Shown here one piece after another: positions 1 through 7,086 of a stretch of DNA of 13,125 nucleotides. A program made the position numbers and the translations under genes. The notes under the pieces are model-generated. The model searched no databases, was not told the DNA's origin, and worked only from the letters and a program-made list of their open reading frames with translations. Source of the DNA: Candidatus Firestoneibacteriota bacterium (GTDB lineage: Bacteria; Oederibacteriota; JAAXVQ01; JAUVAV01); contig DAOVYW010000044.1 in assembly GCA_030635415.1 (NCBI GenBank), positions 1 to 13,125 of the forward strand, in the 5' to 3' direction. Every line of letters starts with the position of its first letter. Position 1 is the first letter of the stretch.

Positions 1-1
1 T

Positions 2-1036
2 GAGTTGTACCGGAATTATGCCGGTCGGCCTACACCCCTGGATTTGGCAGAACGCCTGAACAGGGCATGGGGCGGACCCAGGGTATTTTTAAAACGTGAG
101 GATCTGAATCATACCGGTTCACACAACCTAACTAATTGCCTGGGACAAGTCCTCCTGGCCCGGCGCATGGGAAAGCAGCGCATCATTGCCGAGACCGGTG
201 CCGGACAGCATGGCGTGGCCGTGGCCACGGTCTGTGCCCGTTTTGGCATTCCATGCCGGGTTTATATGGGAATCGAGGATATGCAGCGTCAGGCGCTGAA
301 TGTTTACCGCATGCGCCTGCTGGGAGCTGAAGTGGCTCCGGTGGATTCCGGTACCCGCACACTGAAAGATGCTATGAATGAGGCTATCCGGGACTGGATT
401 ACCAATGTAAGTAATACTTATTACCTTTTGGGGAGCGTGGCCGGCTTTGACCCTTATCCAACCCTGGTCCGGGAATTTCAGTCCATTATTGGCAAGGAAA
501 CCCATCAGCAAATATTAAAGCGGATCCACCGGCTCCCAAACGCCATTATAGCCTGCGTGGGCGGGGGGAGCAATGCCATGGGAATTTTTTCCGCTTTTCT
601 TGGCGATAAAAAGGTACGTCTTTACGGCGTCGAGGCCGGAGGACAGGGACTCTCGACCGGACGCCATGCCGCGCCCTTACAGCGCGGCCGGGTCGGGGTT
701 CTGCATGGCAGCCGGAGCTATGTAATGCAGGATCAATACGGCCAGGTTTTGACTACTCATTCCGTGGCAGCCGGCCTGGATTATCCGGGTGTGGGACCGC
801 AACTGGCTTTTTTAAAAGACAGCGGCCGGGCCGAGTTTACTTCTGTCACAGATAAACAAGCCCTGGCAGCCCAGAAGCAAATGGCCCGGCTGGAAGGCAT
901 TATCCCGGCCACGGAGAGCGCGCATGCCGTGGCTTATGCCAAAAATTTGGCCAAAAATCTGGGTCCGCGCGCGAATATTATTATTAATGTTTCCGGCCGG
1001 GGAGATAAAGATCTCAAGCCGGGAGATGCCCTATGA
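2..1036 (+). CDS. trpB: Tryptophan synthase beta chain, 5'-truncated by the window edge, lacking the PLP lysine
   Basis: TrpB normally condenses indole with L-serine to give tryptophan, using PLP in an alpha2-beta2 complex with TrpA. The frame is already open at the left edge, so about 45-50 N-terminal residues lie outside; the visible part begins just before the YAGRPTPL motif. Counting residues from the codon at 5, family landmarks are KREDLNHTG (30-38), AETGAGQHGVA (62-72, Glu63 matching Salmonella Glu109), the phosphate-binding GGGSN (186-190) and SGRGDKD (330-336). A constant offset of 46 from Salmonella numbering holds up to GGGSN. The oddity is residue 41 (codon AAC, 125-127), which aligns with the Schiff-base Lys87 but is Asn. 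Asp149 and Leu267 replace two usually conserved histidines. The gene ends in a 4-base overlap with trpA. Family assignment is certain; catalytic competence is doubtful. Confidence 0.95.
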   Translation, partial: ELYRNYAGRPTPLDLAERLNRAWGGPRVFLKREDLNHTGSHNLTNCLGQVLLARRMGKQRIIAETGAGQHGVAVATVCARFGIPCRVYMGIEDMQRQALNVYRMRLLGAEVAPVDSGTRTLKDAMNEAIRDWITNVSNTYYLLGSVAGFDPYPTLVREFQSIIGKETHQQILKRIHRLPNAIIACVGGGSNAMGIFSAFLGDKKVRLYGVEAGGQGLSTGRHAAPLQRGRVGVLHGSRSYVMQDQYGQVLTTHSVAAGLDYPGVGPQLAFLKDSGRAEFTSVTDKQALAAQKQMARLEGIIPATESAHAVAYAKNLAKNLGPRANIIINVSGRGDKDLKPGDAL

Positions 1037-1839
1037 GCGCCCGGCTTTTAAACCGGTTTAAACAGGAACTGGCTGCCGGCCGCAAGCTTTTTGTTCCATA
1101 TATAACTGCCGGTGACCGGGGACTGGACTTCACGCGCCAGGCGGTTCTAGCACTGGATCAGGCCGGCGCGGACGCGGTGGAACTGGGCGTGCCATTTTCC
1201 GATCCGCTGGCTGACGGCAAAGTAATTCAGCGTTCCTCCCACCGGGCCCTGGAGCAGGGGACTAATCTGCCGGGAATTATAAGCCTGGTCCAGAGCCTCC
1301 GCCGAAAAACAAATATACCTATCTTGCTCATGGGATATTTGAACCCTTTTCTTCAACCGGATATGTCAAGAAACGCGTCCCTTGCCCAGGTCGCGGGTGT
1401 GGATGGATTTATCATTCCGGACTTACCCCCGGAAGAGGCAGGATCCTGGATAAGTATCTGCCGGAAAAAAGCTCTGAACACAGTATTTTTAACCACGCCC
1501 AACAGCACTCCAAACCGGCTAAAAGCCATAATTCAATACTCAAACGGATACATATATTATGTATCCGTTACCGGAACTACGGGACAACGCGATAAATTAC
1601 CTGCTGATATGCGGGCCGGTGTGGACCGGATCCGCCGATATTCCTCCTTGCCAATACTGGTGGGATTTGGAATTTCAACTCCCCGACAGGCAGCGGAGGT
1701 GGCGGGCATAGCAGACGGTGTAATTGTGGGAAGCGCTTTAATCCGGGCTATGGAGCAGGGGAAAACGAAACAGGAAGCATTGCACAGGTTGCGTCATTTG
1801 GCGGAAGAGATGGTTAAAGCGATAAAAGGACGTTCCTAA
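1033..1839 (+). CDS. trpA: Tryptophan synthase alpha chain
   Basis: TrpA cleaves indole-3-glycerol phosphate to indole and glyceraldehyde 3-phosphate and passes indole to TrpB. The protein has 268 residues, normal for this TIM-barrel family. It carries the signature GADAVELGVPFSDPLADG (45-62) with both catalytic acids, Glu50 and Asp61 (Glu49 and Asp60 in Salmonella). Further motifs are GYLNPF, the VDGFIIPDLPPEEA strand, YYVSVTGTTG, and the phosphate-binding GFGIST and GVIVGSAL segments. The ATG overlaps the trpB stop as ATGA, so translation is probably coupled to trpB. Nothing in TrpA looks degenerate, which contrasts with its neighbour. No strong terminator follows; 128 bases separate it from accD. 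Confidence 0.96.
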   Translation: MSARLLNRFKQELAAGRKLFVPYITAGDRGLDFTRQAVLALDQAGADAVELGVPFSDPLADGKVIQRSSHRALEQGTNLPGIISLVQSLRRKTNIPILLMGYLNPFLQPDMSRNASLAQVAGVDGFIIPDLPPEEAGSWISICRKKALNTVFLTTPNSTPNRLKAIIQYSNGYIYYVSVTGTTGQRDKLPADMRAGVDRIRRYSSLPILVGFGISTPRQAAEVAGIADGVIVGSALIRAMEQGKTKQEALHRLRHLAEEMVKAIKGRS

Positions 1840-1919
1840 GTTGCCGAATTAGCTGAAAAAATGAAAAAATGGTAAAAAGGTCTGGAAAAACCACTAAAAT
1901 GATGTAAAATAAAGTTCTT

Positions 1920-1950
1920 TTGAAAATATCTTAATTTTTAAAAATATAAT
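1920..1950 (+). promoter_or_regulatory. Possible sigma70-type promoter before accD
   Basis: TTGAAA (1920-1925) and TATAAT (1945-1950) lie in the AT-rich gap between trpA and accD, 19 bases apart. The -10 match is perfect, but the spacer is long and the predicted start near 1957 would fall inside the Shine-Dalgarno sequence, leaving a leader of about 11 bases. This may be only AT-rich chance sequence, with accD read through from trpBA. Confidence 0.3.
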
Positions 1951-1967
1951 AGTTAAGGAAGTAATAA

Positions 1968-2813
1968 ATGGATTGGTTTAAGAAACCCAAATATACCACT
2001 GTCCGGGTATCTACGAAAAAGAAGACGGATATACCGGATAACCTGGTTACCCGCTGTCCGGGATGCAGCGAAATTATTTTCAACACAGAAATAGAGAAGG
2101 CTCTCCGAACTTGTCCCAAGTGCAATCATCATTTTAACATGTCAGCGCGGGGACGGATAAAATTACTGGCGGATAATGGTGTGCTGCTGGAAGAAACCAC
2201 TGGTCGGATTAAGGCGGCCGATCCCCTGGAATTTCCCAGCTACCATGAAAAAATTGAAAAAGGGAAGAAAAAAACCGGACTCCAGGATGCCATCCAGGCC
2301 GGTATTTGCACTATTGGTGGAAAACGGACCGCTCTGGCTGTAACTGATTTTGATTTTATGGGTGGTTCCATGGGATCGGTTATAGGCGAGGAAATAGCCC
2401 GCCTGATTGAGCGGGCGATAAAAGAACGCCTGCCCGTGGTTATTGTTTCGGCCTCGGGCGGAGGCGCCCGCATGCAGGAAGGGATTATCTCTCTTATGCA
2501 GATGGCCAAAACCTCGGCCGCCCTGGCGCGCCTGGCTGCGGCCAAATTGCTCTATATCTCAGTGCTGACAAATCCCACGGGCGGCGGAGTAACCGCCAGT
2601 TTTGCCATGCTGGGAGATATCATTATGGCCGAGCCTAATGCCCTGATAATGTTTGCCGGTCCCCGGGTGATTGAGCAGACCATTCGGCAGCATTTACCCA
2701 AACGTTTCCAGCGCGCCGAATTTCTCCTGGAGCACGGTATGCTGGATATGATAGTTAAGCGCCAGGAGTTAAAGAACGTTATTTCCCGGCTCCTGCCTAT
2801 TTCCTGCCCATGA
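1968..2813 (+). CDS. accD: Acetyl-CoA carboxylase carboxyltransferase subunit beta
   Basis: AccD pairs with AccA to move the carboxyl group from biotin on AccB to acetyl-CoA, giving malonyl-CoA, the first committed step of fatty acid synthesis in the cytoplasm. The 281-residue protein begins with the typical short basic lead MDWFKKPK, followed by a C4 zinc ribbon (Cys30, Cys33, Cys49, Cys52; CX2C-X15-CX2C). The crotonase-like domain shows MGGSMGSVIGE, VSASGGGARMQEG and TNPTGGGVTASFA, whose Gly-rich turns form the oxyanion holes. An AAGGAAGT ribosome site lies at 1955-1962, just before the ATG. The stop overlaps the folC ATG by 4 bases. accA is not in this window. Identity is secure from length, zinc ribbon and motifs. 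Confidence 0.97.
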   Translation: MDWFKKPKYTTVRVSTKKKTDIPDNLVTRCPGCSEIIFNTEIEKALRTCPKCNHHFNMSARGRIKLLADNGVLLEETTGRIKAADPLEFPSYHEKIEKGKKKTGLQDAIQAGICTIGGKRTALAVTDFDFMGGSMGSVIGEEIARLIERAIKERLPVVIVSASGGGARMQEGIISLMQMAKTSAALARLAAAKLLYISVLTNPTGGGVTASFAMLGDIIMAEPNALIMFAGPRVIEQTIRQHLPKRFQRAEFLLEHGMLDMIVKRQELKNVISRLLPISCP

Positions 2814-4207
2814 CCTATGCCCGCGTCAGGGCAGCGTTTCATCAACTAACTATCCGCGCGGTTCGTCCCGGCCTGATCAGAACGCGTAAACTTCTAACCT
2901 ATCTTGGTCAGCCTGATGCCACCTGCCCGGCTGTGCAGATTACCGGCACTAATGGCAAAGGCTCGGTAGCAGCCCTGCTTAGTGCGGTTTTAACCCAGGC
3001 CGGCTATAGGGTGGGTTGCTTTACCTCGCCCCACCTCCAGGATGAACGGGAACGCATAACCCTAAATGGAAAAAAAGTCCCTAAGCGCACTTTTGCCGCG
3101 GCGGGTAAAAGATTATTGCCAGGACTAAAAGTTCTGCAACAAGCTGGAACTCCGGCCACTACCTTCGAGGCCTGGACAGTCTTGGCAGCTGAGATTTTCC
3201 GGCAGGAAGGAATAGATTTGGCCGTGATAGAAGTCGGCATGGGCGGCCGCCTGGATGCGACCTCGGTATGGAAACGGGTTATTCTTTCCATCCTGACCAA
3301 TGTAGGATTGGAACATACCCGGGAACTTGGGAACACCCTGAGCGCTATTTGCCGGGAAAAAATCGCGATAGCCCGGAAAGGAGTGCCCCTGCTTTCAGCC
3401 GAAGCACGTCCCGGACTCCGCGGCCTGATGCGGTGTCAAGCACGCAGAAAAATATTTCCACTGGAGTTCGCGGGCAGGAATTCCAGTGATGCTGTGAAGG
3501 TTAAAATCTGGAAAAGAACCCCTAAGGGGCTGCAAATAGATTTGATCTTAAAACAGCGGGATTTAACTTGTAATTCCACGCATAAAGTTTATTGTGGGGA
3601 GAATTCATTTAAAATTCATATACCCTGGCATGGAGAATTCCAGGTTTTAAATGCGGCCTTGGCAGTTCTGGCGATTAAAAAGTTACAACAGGCTGGTTAT
3701 GAGATATCCGGAAAAGACATTAGACAGGGATTTAAATCCGCGCATTGGCCCGGGCGCATGGAGATGGTTGGCCGGAAACCGAAAATATATTTAGATGGCG
3801 CGCATAATCCCGCGGCAGTACACGCGCTTATCCAGGAATGGCATTTACGTTCGCGGAAAGTATATCTGGTGGCAGGCATAGTCAAGGAGAAAGATGTAAG
3901 CGGCATGTGCCGGGAATTCGCCCAGGCGGCCAAAGCGGCCTGGACAGTCGCGTCCCCGGATCCGCGGGCCCTGCCGGCCAAAGAACTGGCCAAACATTTC
4001 CAGGCCTTCGGAGTAAAAGCCGAACCGCAACGCAGCTTCCAGTCAGCCTTGAAAAAGGCCGTGCGGGCCGCCGGCCCGCGGGGAACGGTTCTGGTAGCCG
4101 GATCTTTATACAACATTGCTCCGGCCCGCCGGGCCCTGGGCCGCCTCAAGTTGCTTAATACGTCACCACAAAATCCCCGTCTTTCAGGGCGGAGTAATTT
4201 AACCTGA
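2810..4207 (+). CDS. folC: Folylpolyglutamate synthase / dihydrofolate synthase
   Basis: FolC ligases add glutamate to dihydropteroate and/or extend the polyglutamate tail of folates using ATP, in the cytoplasm. The Mur-ligase-type central domain is clear: P-loop ITGTNGKGS (44-52), FTSPHL (71-76), the EVGMGGRLDATS motif (140-151), TNVGLEHT (162-169) and the REK lysine usually carbamylated in this family. The C-terminal domain has LDGAHNPAA. The motif usually written NIGxDH has Glu in place of Asp (NVGLEH), a conservative change. At 465 residues it is slightly longer than most, the excess being a short polar tail after the last core strand. The start overlaps accD as ATGA. Sequence alone does not say whether it has both ligase activities. 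It ends convergently only 5 bases from the patatin gene. Confidence 0.93.
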   Translation: MTYARVRAAFHQLTIRAVRPGLIRTRKLLTYLGQPDATCPAVQITGTNGKGSVAALLSAVLTQAGYRVGCFTSPHLQDERERITLNGKKVPKRTFAAAGKRLLPGLKVLQQAGTPATTFEAWTVLAAEIFRQEGIDLAVIEVGMGGRLDATSVWKRVILSILTNVGLEHTRELGNTLSAICREKIAIARKGVPLLSAEARPGLRGLMRCQARRKIFPLEFAGRNSSDAVKVKIWKRTPKGLQIDLILKQRDLTCNSTHKVYCGENSFKIHIPWHGEFQVLNAALAVLAIKKLQQAGYEISGKDIRQGFKSAHWPGRMEMVGRKPKIYLDGAHNPAAVHALIQEWHLRSRKVYLVAGIVKEKDVSGMCREFAQAAKAAWTVASPDPRALPAKELAKHFQAFGVKAEPQRSFQSALKKAVRAAGPRGTVLVAGSLYNIAPARRALGRLKLLNTSPQNPRLSGRSNLT

Positions 4208-4212
4208 TAAGC

Positions 4213-5082
4213 TTATAACCCCAGAAGCTGCTTGATTTTTGGAATTGCTTTTTTCGCGGCCTGGCGTCCGGCCTCGATTAGTTCGCGTTTTTTGCTGAAA
4301 TCGGTAATGCCTATATTTCCAACCCGGGGCTCAATTAAAACATCAATATCCTTTTTCCGCAAACGAACAATCTCATCGCCCATAATACTGATGGCTTCCA
4401 TGATTGCTGTAAGCACATTGGGCATACCGCGGGAGAGATTGGAACGGGGCTTGGCAATATTAACTCCGATTATCACATCCGCGCCCAGATCCTTGGCGAC
4501 TTGCGGCGCCAGGTTGCCCACGACCCCGCCGTCAACCAGGAACTTGCCCTCATAGGGCATGGGCATAAAGATACCGGGCACAGCCGTGCTGGCCCGCACG
4601 GCATCTCTTACCAAACCGGTTTTGAAAATAACCGGCAAACCGCTGTTTATATCTACGGCCACAATGGCCAGCGGGATTTTCATGTTTTCTATATATTTCG
4701 CGTCGATATTATTATCTATATAAATTTTAATAGCATCGCCCTTGGCCAGGCCATCCTTAAGATTGAACAGCTTGTAATCGAAGATGTCCTTTTTTTGGAT
4801 CTGAAAGGCTTTCCACTCAAGTTTGAATGAATCCGCAGTATCCGCGTAAAGCGCGCCGAGCAAGCTGCCCACACTCACGCCCACGATCAGGTCTATCGGG
4901 ATCTTGGCGCTCTCGAGCTCCCGGATTACGCCCACGTGCGCGAAGCCGCGTGCTCCGCCCCCGCCCAGGACCAGGGCCACTTTGGGAGGCTGCCCGCCCT
5001 TCTGAACTGCTCCCCGTCCCCCGGCGCATCCGGCCAGGCAAACCATAATCAATATGCCCGAAATCATGTAGGGTAAACGCAT
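4213..5082 (-). CDS. Patatin-like phospholipase, predicted lipoprotein (RssA type)
   Basis: Patatin-domain proteins are Ser-Asp dyad acyl hydrolases that act on phospholipids or other lipids. The 289-residue protein starts with a hydrophobic signal peptide ending in the lipobox LAGC (16-19), so it is probably lipidated at Cys19 and attached to a membrane facing the periplasm. The patatin domain follows at once: oxyanion-hole GGGGARG (40-46), nucleophile elbow GVSVGS with Ser70, the RASTAVPGIF segment (163-172), and the dyad Asp184 in DGG. There is no C-terminal barrel or other added domain, so it resembles the bacterial RssA/YchK group rather than PlpD-type autotransporters. A good AAGGAGG ribosome site lies upstream at 5094-5100, reading on the minus strand. 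It is divergent from rubrerythrin and convergent with folC. The substrate cannot be told from sequence. Confidence 0.92.
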   Translation of the reverse strand: MRLPYMISGILIMVCLAGCAGGRGAVQKGGQPPKVALVLGGGGARGFAHVGVIRELESAKIPIDLIVGVSVGSLLGALYADTADSFKLEWKAFQIQKKDIFDYKLFNLKDGLAKGDAIKIYIDNNIDAKYIENMKIPLAIVAVDINSGLPVIFKTGLVRDAVRASTAVPGIFMPMPYEGKFLVDGGVVGNLAPQVAKDLGADVIIGVNIAKPRSNLSRGMPNVLTAIMEAISIMGDEIVRLRKKDIDVLIEPRVGNIGITDFSKKRELIEAGRQAAKKAIPKIKQLLGL

Positions 5083-5123
5083 TTTCTTTATTCCTCCTTG
5101 GAAAATAATCCAATATATTTTAC

Positions 5124-5151
5124 ATTATCCGGGCAGAAAGTAAAGATTCAA
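5124..5151 (-). promoter_or_regulatory. Predicted sigma70-type promoter for the patatin gene
   Basis: On the minus strand TTGAAT (5146-5151) and GATAAT (5124-5129) are separated by 16 bases, and the ribosome site and ATG lie about 25-40 bases further on. It is the only reasonable hexamer pair in the 240-base gap facing this gene. It sits back to back with the rubrerythrin promoter. Confidence 0.5.
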
Positions 5152-5159
5152 AAAAGGCG

Positions 5160-5182
5160 CATATTTATTTTGAACAAATATG
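5160..5182. promoter_or_regulatory. Inverted repeat 7-9-7 at the rubrerythrin -35, possible operator
   Basis: CATATTT (5160-5166) and AAATATG (5176-5182) are exact reverse complements around a 9-base centre that contains the -35 TTGAAC. A second, weaker dyad, ATTAT-N5-ATAAT (5184-5198), covers the -10. A repressor bound to either would block the promoter. Neither is a clear match to the PerR or Fur consensus, so no regulator is named. Confidence 0.4.
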
Positions 5183-5198
5183 AATTATTTTCTATAAT
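5170..5198 (+). promoter_or_regulatory. Strong predicted sigma70-type promoter for the rubrerythrin-led operon
   Basis: TTGAAC (5170-5175) and a perfect TATAAT (5193-5198) are spaced by the ideal 17 bases. Transcription would begin near 5205, giving a leader of roughly 118 bases before the rubrerythrin ATG. This is the best promoter in the window and could serve rubrerythrin through kdsB. Confidence 0.7.
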
Positions 5199-5238
5199 AA
5201 CGGGTCTAATTAGTTGCTGGTACGGAGAGTGGTTTTTA

Positions 5239-5251
5239 GCGGACTTTCCGC
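5239..5251 (+). promoter_or_regulatory. Short hairpin in the rubrerythrin leader
   Basis: GCGGA (5239-5243) and TCCGC (5247-5251) form a 5-bp GC-rich stem with a 3-base loop inside the predicted 5' leader. The role is unknown; it may stabilise the transcript or be chance. Confidence 0.3.
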
Positions 5252-5274
5252 GTTTTGTCCAGGGAGCCTTGAAA

Positions 5275-5295
5275 TGACATTTGGGGTAAATGCCA
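5275..5295 (+). promoter_or_regulatory. Inverted repeat in the rubrerythrin leader, just before the ribosome site
   Basis: TGACATTT (5275-5282) pairs with AAATGCCA (5288-5295) with one mismatch around GGGGT. The hairpin ends 10 bases before AAAGGAGG (5306-5313), which has ideal spacing to the ATG at 5323. It could be an mRNA-level control element or a protein-binding dyad. No known riboswitch was recognised. Confidence 0.35.
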
Positions 5296-5322
5296 AAAAT
5301 AAACTAAAGGAGGATTAAAGTC

Positions 5323-5898
5323 ATGCCGAAATTAGCAGGAACTCAAACCGAAAAAAATCTTCTGACCGCTTTTGCCGGTGAATCGCAGGCGAGAAACCGT
5401 TATACTTATGCCGCGTCCAAAGCCAAGCAAGAAGGATATGTCCAGATCTCGGCAATTTTTGAAGAAACGGCTAATCAGGAAAAAGAGCATGCCAAAAAAC
5501 TGTTTAAGTTCCTGGAAGGAGGCTCAGTTGAAATCAACGCTGCTTTTCCGGCTGGCATTATTGGGAGTACCGTTGAAAATCTTGAGGCCGCAGCCGCCGG
5601 GGAGAAGTATGAAAATACCATCATGTACCCTGAGTTTGCCAAAGCCGCGCGTGCGGAGGGATGGGAAGACATTGCCGGGGTTTTTGAGTCAATAGCGGTT
5701 GCGGAGAAGTTCCATGAAATCCGCTATCAAACCTTGGCAGATAACATTAAGGCGGACATAGTTTTCAAAAAGCCGGAAAAAGTGATGTGGACATGCAGAA
5801 ATTGCGGTTATCAGCATGAAGGCCAGGAAGCGCCTCAGGAGTGTCCGGCATGCACGCATCCCCAGTCATATTATGAATTGTCTTGCCGCAATTGGTAA
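5323..5898 (+). CDS. rbr: Rubrerythrin
   Basis: Rubrerythrin is a cytoplasmic diiron protein that reduces hydrogen peroxide in anaerobes, receiving electrons from rubredoxin or NAD(P)H oxidoreductases. The 191-residue protein has the full two-domain plan. The ferritin-like four-helix domain supplies diiron ligands in AFAGESQARNRY (Glu20), NQEKEHAK (Glu53, His56), GEKYENTMYP-type region (Glu94, Glu97) and VAEKFHE (Glu128, His131). The C-terminal rubredoxin-like domain carries Cys158, Cys161, Cys174 and Cys177 (CX2C-X12-CX2C) and ends in NW as in classical members. An AAAGGAGG site precedes the ATG by 9 bases. The gene is first in a plus-strand run with D-lactate dehydrogenase, mutM and superoxide reductase, and follows the strongest promoter in the window, which suggests inducible expression under oxidative stress. 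All metal ligands are in place. Confidence 0.97.
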   Translation: MPKLAGTQTEKNLLTAFAGESQARNRYTYAASKAKQEGYVQISAIFEETANQEKEHAKKLFKFLEGGSVEINAAFPAGIIGSTVENLEAAAAGEKYENTIMYPEFAKAARAEGWEDIAGVFESIAVAEKFHEIRYQTLADNIKADIVFKKPEKVMWTCRNCGYQHEGQEAPQECPACTHPQSYYELSCRNW

Positions 5899-5932
5899 GT
5901 TCTAAAAAACGGGACGGAATTATTCGCCGGCC

Positions 5933-5937
5933 AGGGG
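5933..5937 (+). promoter_or_regulatory. Ribosome binding site that fixes the ldhA start
   Basis: AGGGG lies 10 bases before the ATG at 5948, but only 1 base before the in-frame GTG at 5939. The spacing supports the ATG, so the protein begins MANSVKILFFDAK rather than with three extra residues. Confidence 0.55.
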
Positions 5938-5947
5938 TGTGATAATT

Positions 5948-6997
5948 ATGGCAAATTCTGTAAAAATATTATTTTTCGATGCCAAGTCGTATGATCAGGA
6001 TTTCTTTGATCAAACCAATCGTCAATTTGGTTATGCCATTAAATATTTTAGCGGACACCTCAATCATGATGCCGCGGATCTGACTGCCGGTTATGACGTA
6101 GTATGTGGTTTTGTGAATGATGTTATTGACAAAAAGACCATTGCCCGGCTAAAGCAGAATGGCATTAAACTAATCACCCTGCGAAGCGCGGGCTATAACA
6201 ACGTGGATTTAAAAGCCGCCTATAATAATATTCACGTGGTGCGTGTGCCGGTCTATTCGCCTTATGCCGTGGCCGAGCACGCAGTGGCGCTCATGATGGG
6301 CCTGAACCGAAAGATTCATAAAGCATATTCCCGAACGCGGGATGGGAATTTTTCCCTGAATGGATTGCTGGGCTTCGATATGCACGGGAAGACGGCCGGG
6401 GTTATCGGCACGGGAAGGATTGGGCGCTGCCTGATTGATATTCTAAAAGGATTCGGTATGAACATCCTGGCTTTTGACAAAAAGCCGGATGAAGCCTATG
6501 CCCGGGAAAGAGGTATTCGTTTTGTAAGTCAGAACGAAGTTTTCCGGCACGCCGACATAATATCCCTGAATTGTCCTTTAACTCCTGAAACGCAGCATAT
6601 GATTAATGAAGAGAGCATAACCAAGATGAAGGACGGGGTGATGATCATTAATGCCGGCCGGGGGAAGCTGATAAAAACCGATGCCCTGATCAAGGGATTA
6701 AAGAGTCGGAAAATCGGCGCCGCGGGTCTGGATGTCTATGAGGAGGAGAGTGGGTATTTTTTTGAAGATTTTTCCTCTTACATGATCAATGATGATGCGC
6801 TGGCCAGGCTTTTAACTTTTCCGAATGTATTGATTACATCGCACCAGGGATTTTTCACGCGGGAAGCAATGACCAACATTGCCCAGACCACTATGGAGAA
6901 TATCAGGGAATATTTCGCGGGCGGTTATTTAAAAAACGAGGTTTGTTACCGCTGCGGAGAAGATTGCAAAAAAAAGCATAAACAGCGGTGTTTTTGA
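5948..6997 (+). CDS. ldhA: D-lactate dehydrogenase (NAD-dependent 2-hydroxyacid dehydrogenase, LdhA type)
   Basis: This enzyme reduces pyruvate to D-lactate with NADH, a cytoplasmic fermentation step that regenerates NAD+. The 349-residue protein aligns along its length with E. coli LdhA: KILFFDAKSYD at the N-terminus, RSAGYNNVDL (79-88), AVAEHAVALMM, the Rossmann GTGRIG (154-159) and CPLTPE (209-214). The catalytic set is Arg238 (NAGRG), Glu267 (DVYEEE) and His299 (TSHQGF), with the same 29- and 32-residue spacings I recall for E. coli LdhA. The start is set by the AGGGG site at 5933. Unusually, the last 17 residues form a basic Cys-rich tail with Cys333, Cys336, Cys340, His344 and Cys348, absent from E. 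coli LdhA. It lies 49 bases after rubrerythrin and 89 before mutM, probably co-transcribed. LdhA-type identity is strong; other 2-ketoacid substrates cannot be excluded. Confidence 0.92.
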   Translation: MANSVKILFFDAKSYDQDFFDQTNRQFGYAIKYFSGHLNHDAADLTAGYDVVCGFVNDVIDKKTIARLKQNGIKLITLRSAGYNNVDLKAAYNNIHVVRVPVYSPYAVAEHAVALMMGLNRKIHKAYSRTRDGNFSLNGLLGFDMHGKTAGVIGTGRIGRCLIDILKGFGMNILAFDKKPDEAYARERGIRFVSQNEVFRHADIISLNCPLTPETQHMINEESITKMKDGVMIINAGRGKLIKTDALIKGLKSRKIGAAGLDVYEEESGYFFEDFSSYMINDDALARLLTFPNVLITSHQGFFTREAMTNIAQTTMENIREYFAGGYLKNEVCYRCGEDCKKKHKQRCF

Positions 6998-7086
6998 AGA
7001 GGGAGGCCAGGTGTGGGTACAAGGCATGAAACAATTAACCGTCAGACCGGTGCTTTTAACGCGGCGATTTGCGGCGGAGCGGCGTA

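Noticed and set aside
3697..4149. A 150-codon open frame on the minus strand inside folC, and similar long frames opposite trpB, accD and the patatin gene
   Set aside because: They lie wholly inside well-recognised genes, have no recognisable motif, and are expected from codon bias on the real strand.
4207..4216. 10-bp palindrome ATAAGCTTAT between the convergent folC and patatin stops
   Set aside because: The stem is short and AT-rich with no T-run, so it is not a convincing terminator; it overlaps the stop codons.
7069..7086. In-frame upstream ATG for mutM adding six residues
   Set aside because: The family needs proline directly after the initiator Met as the nucleophile, so the start is 7087.
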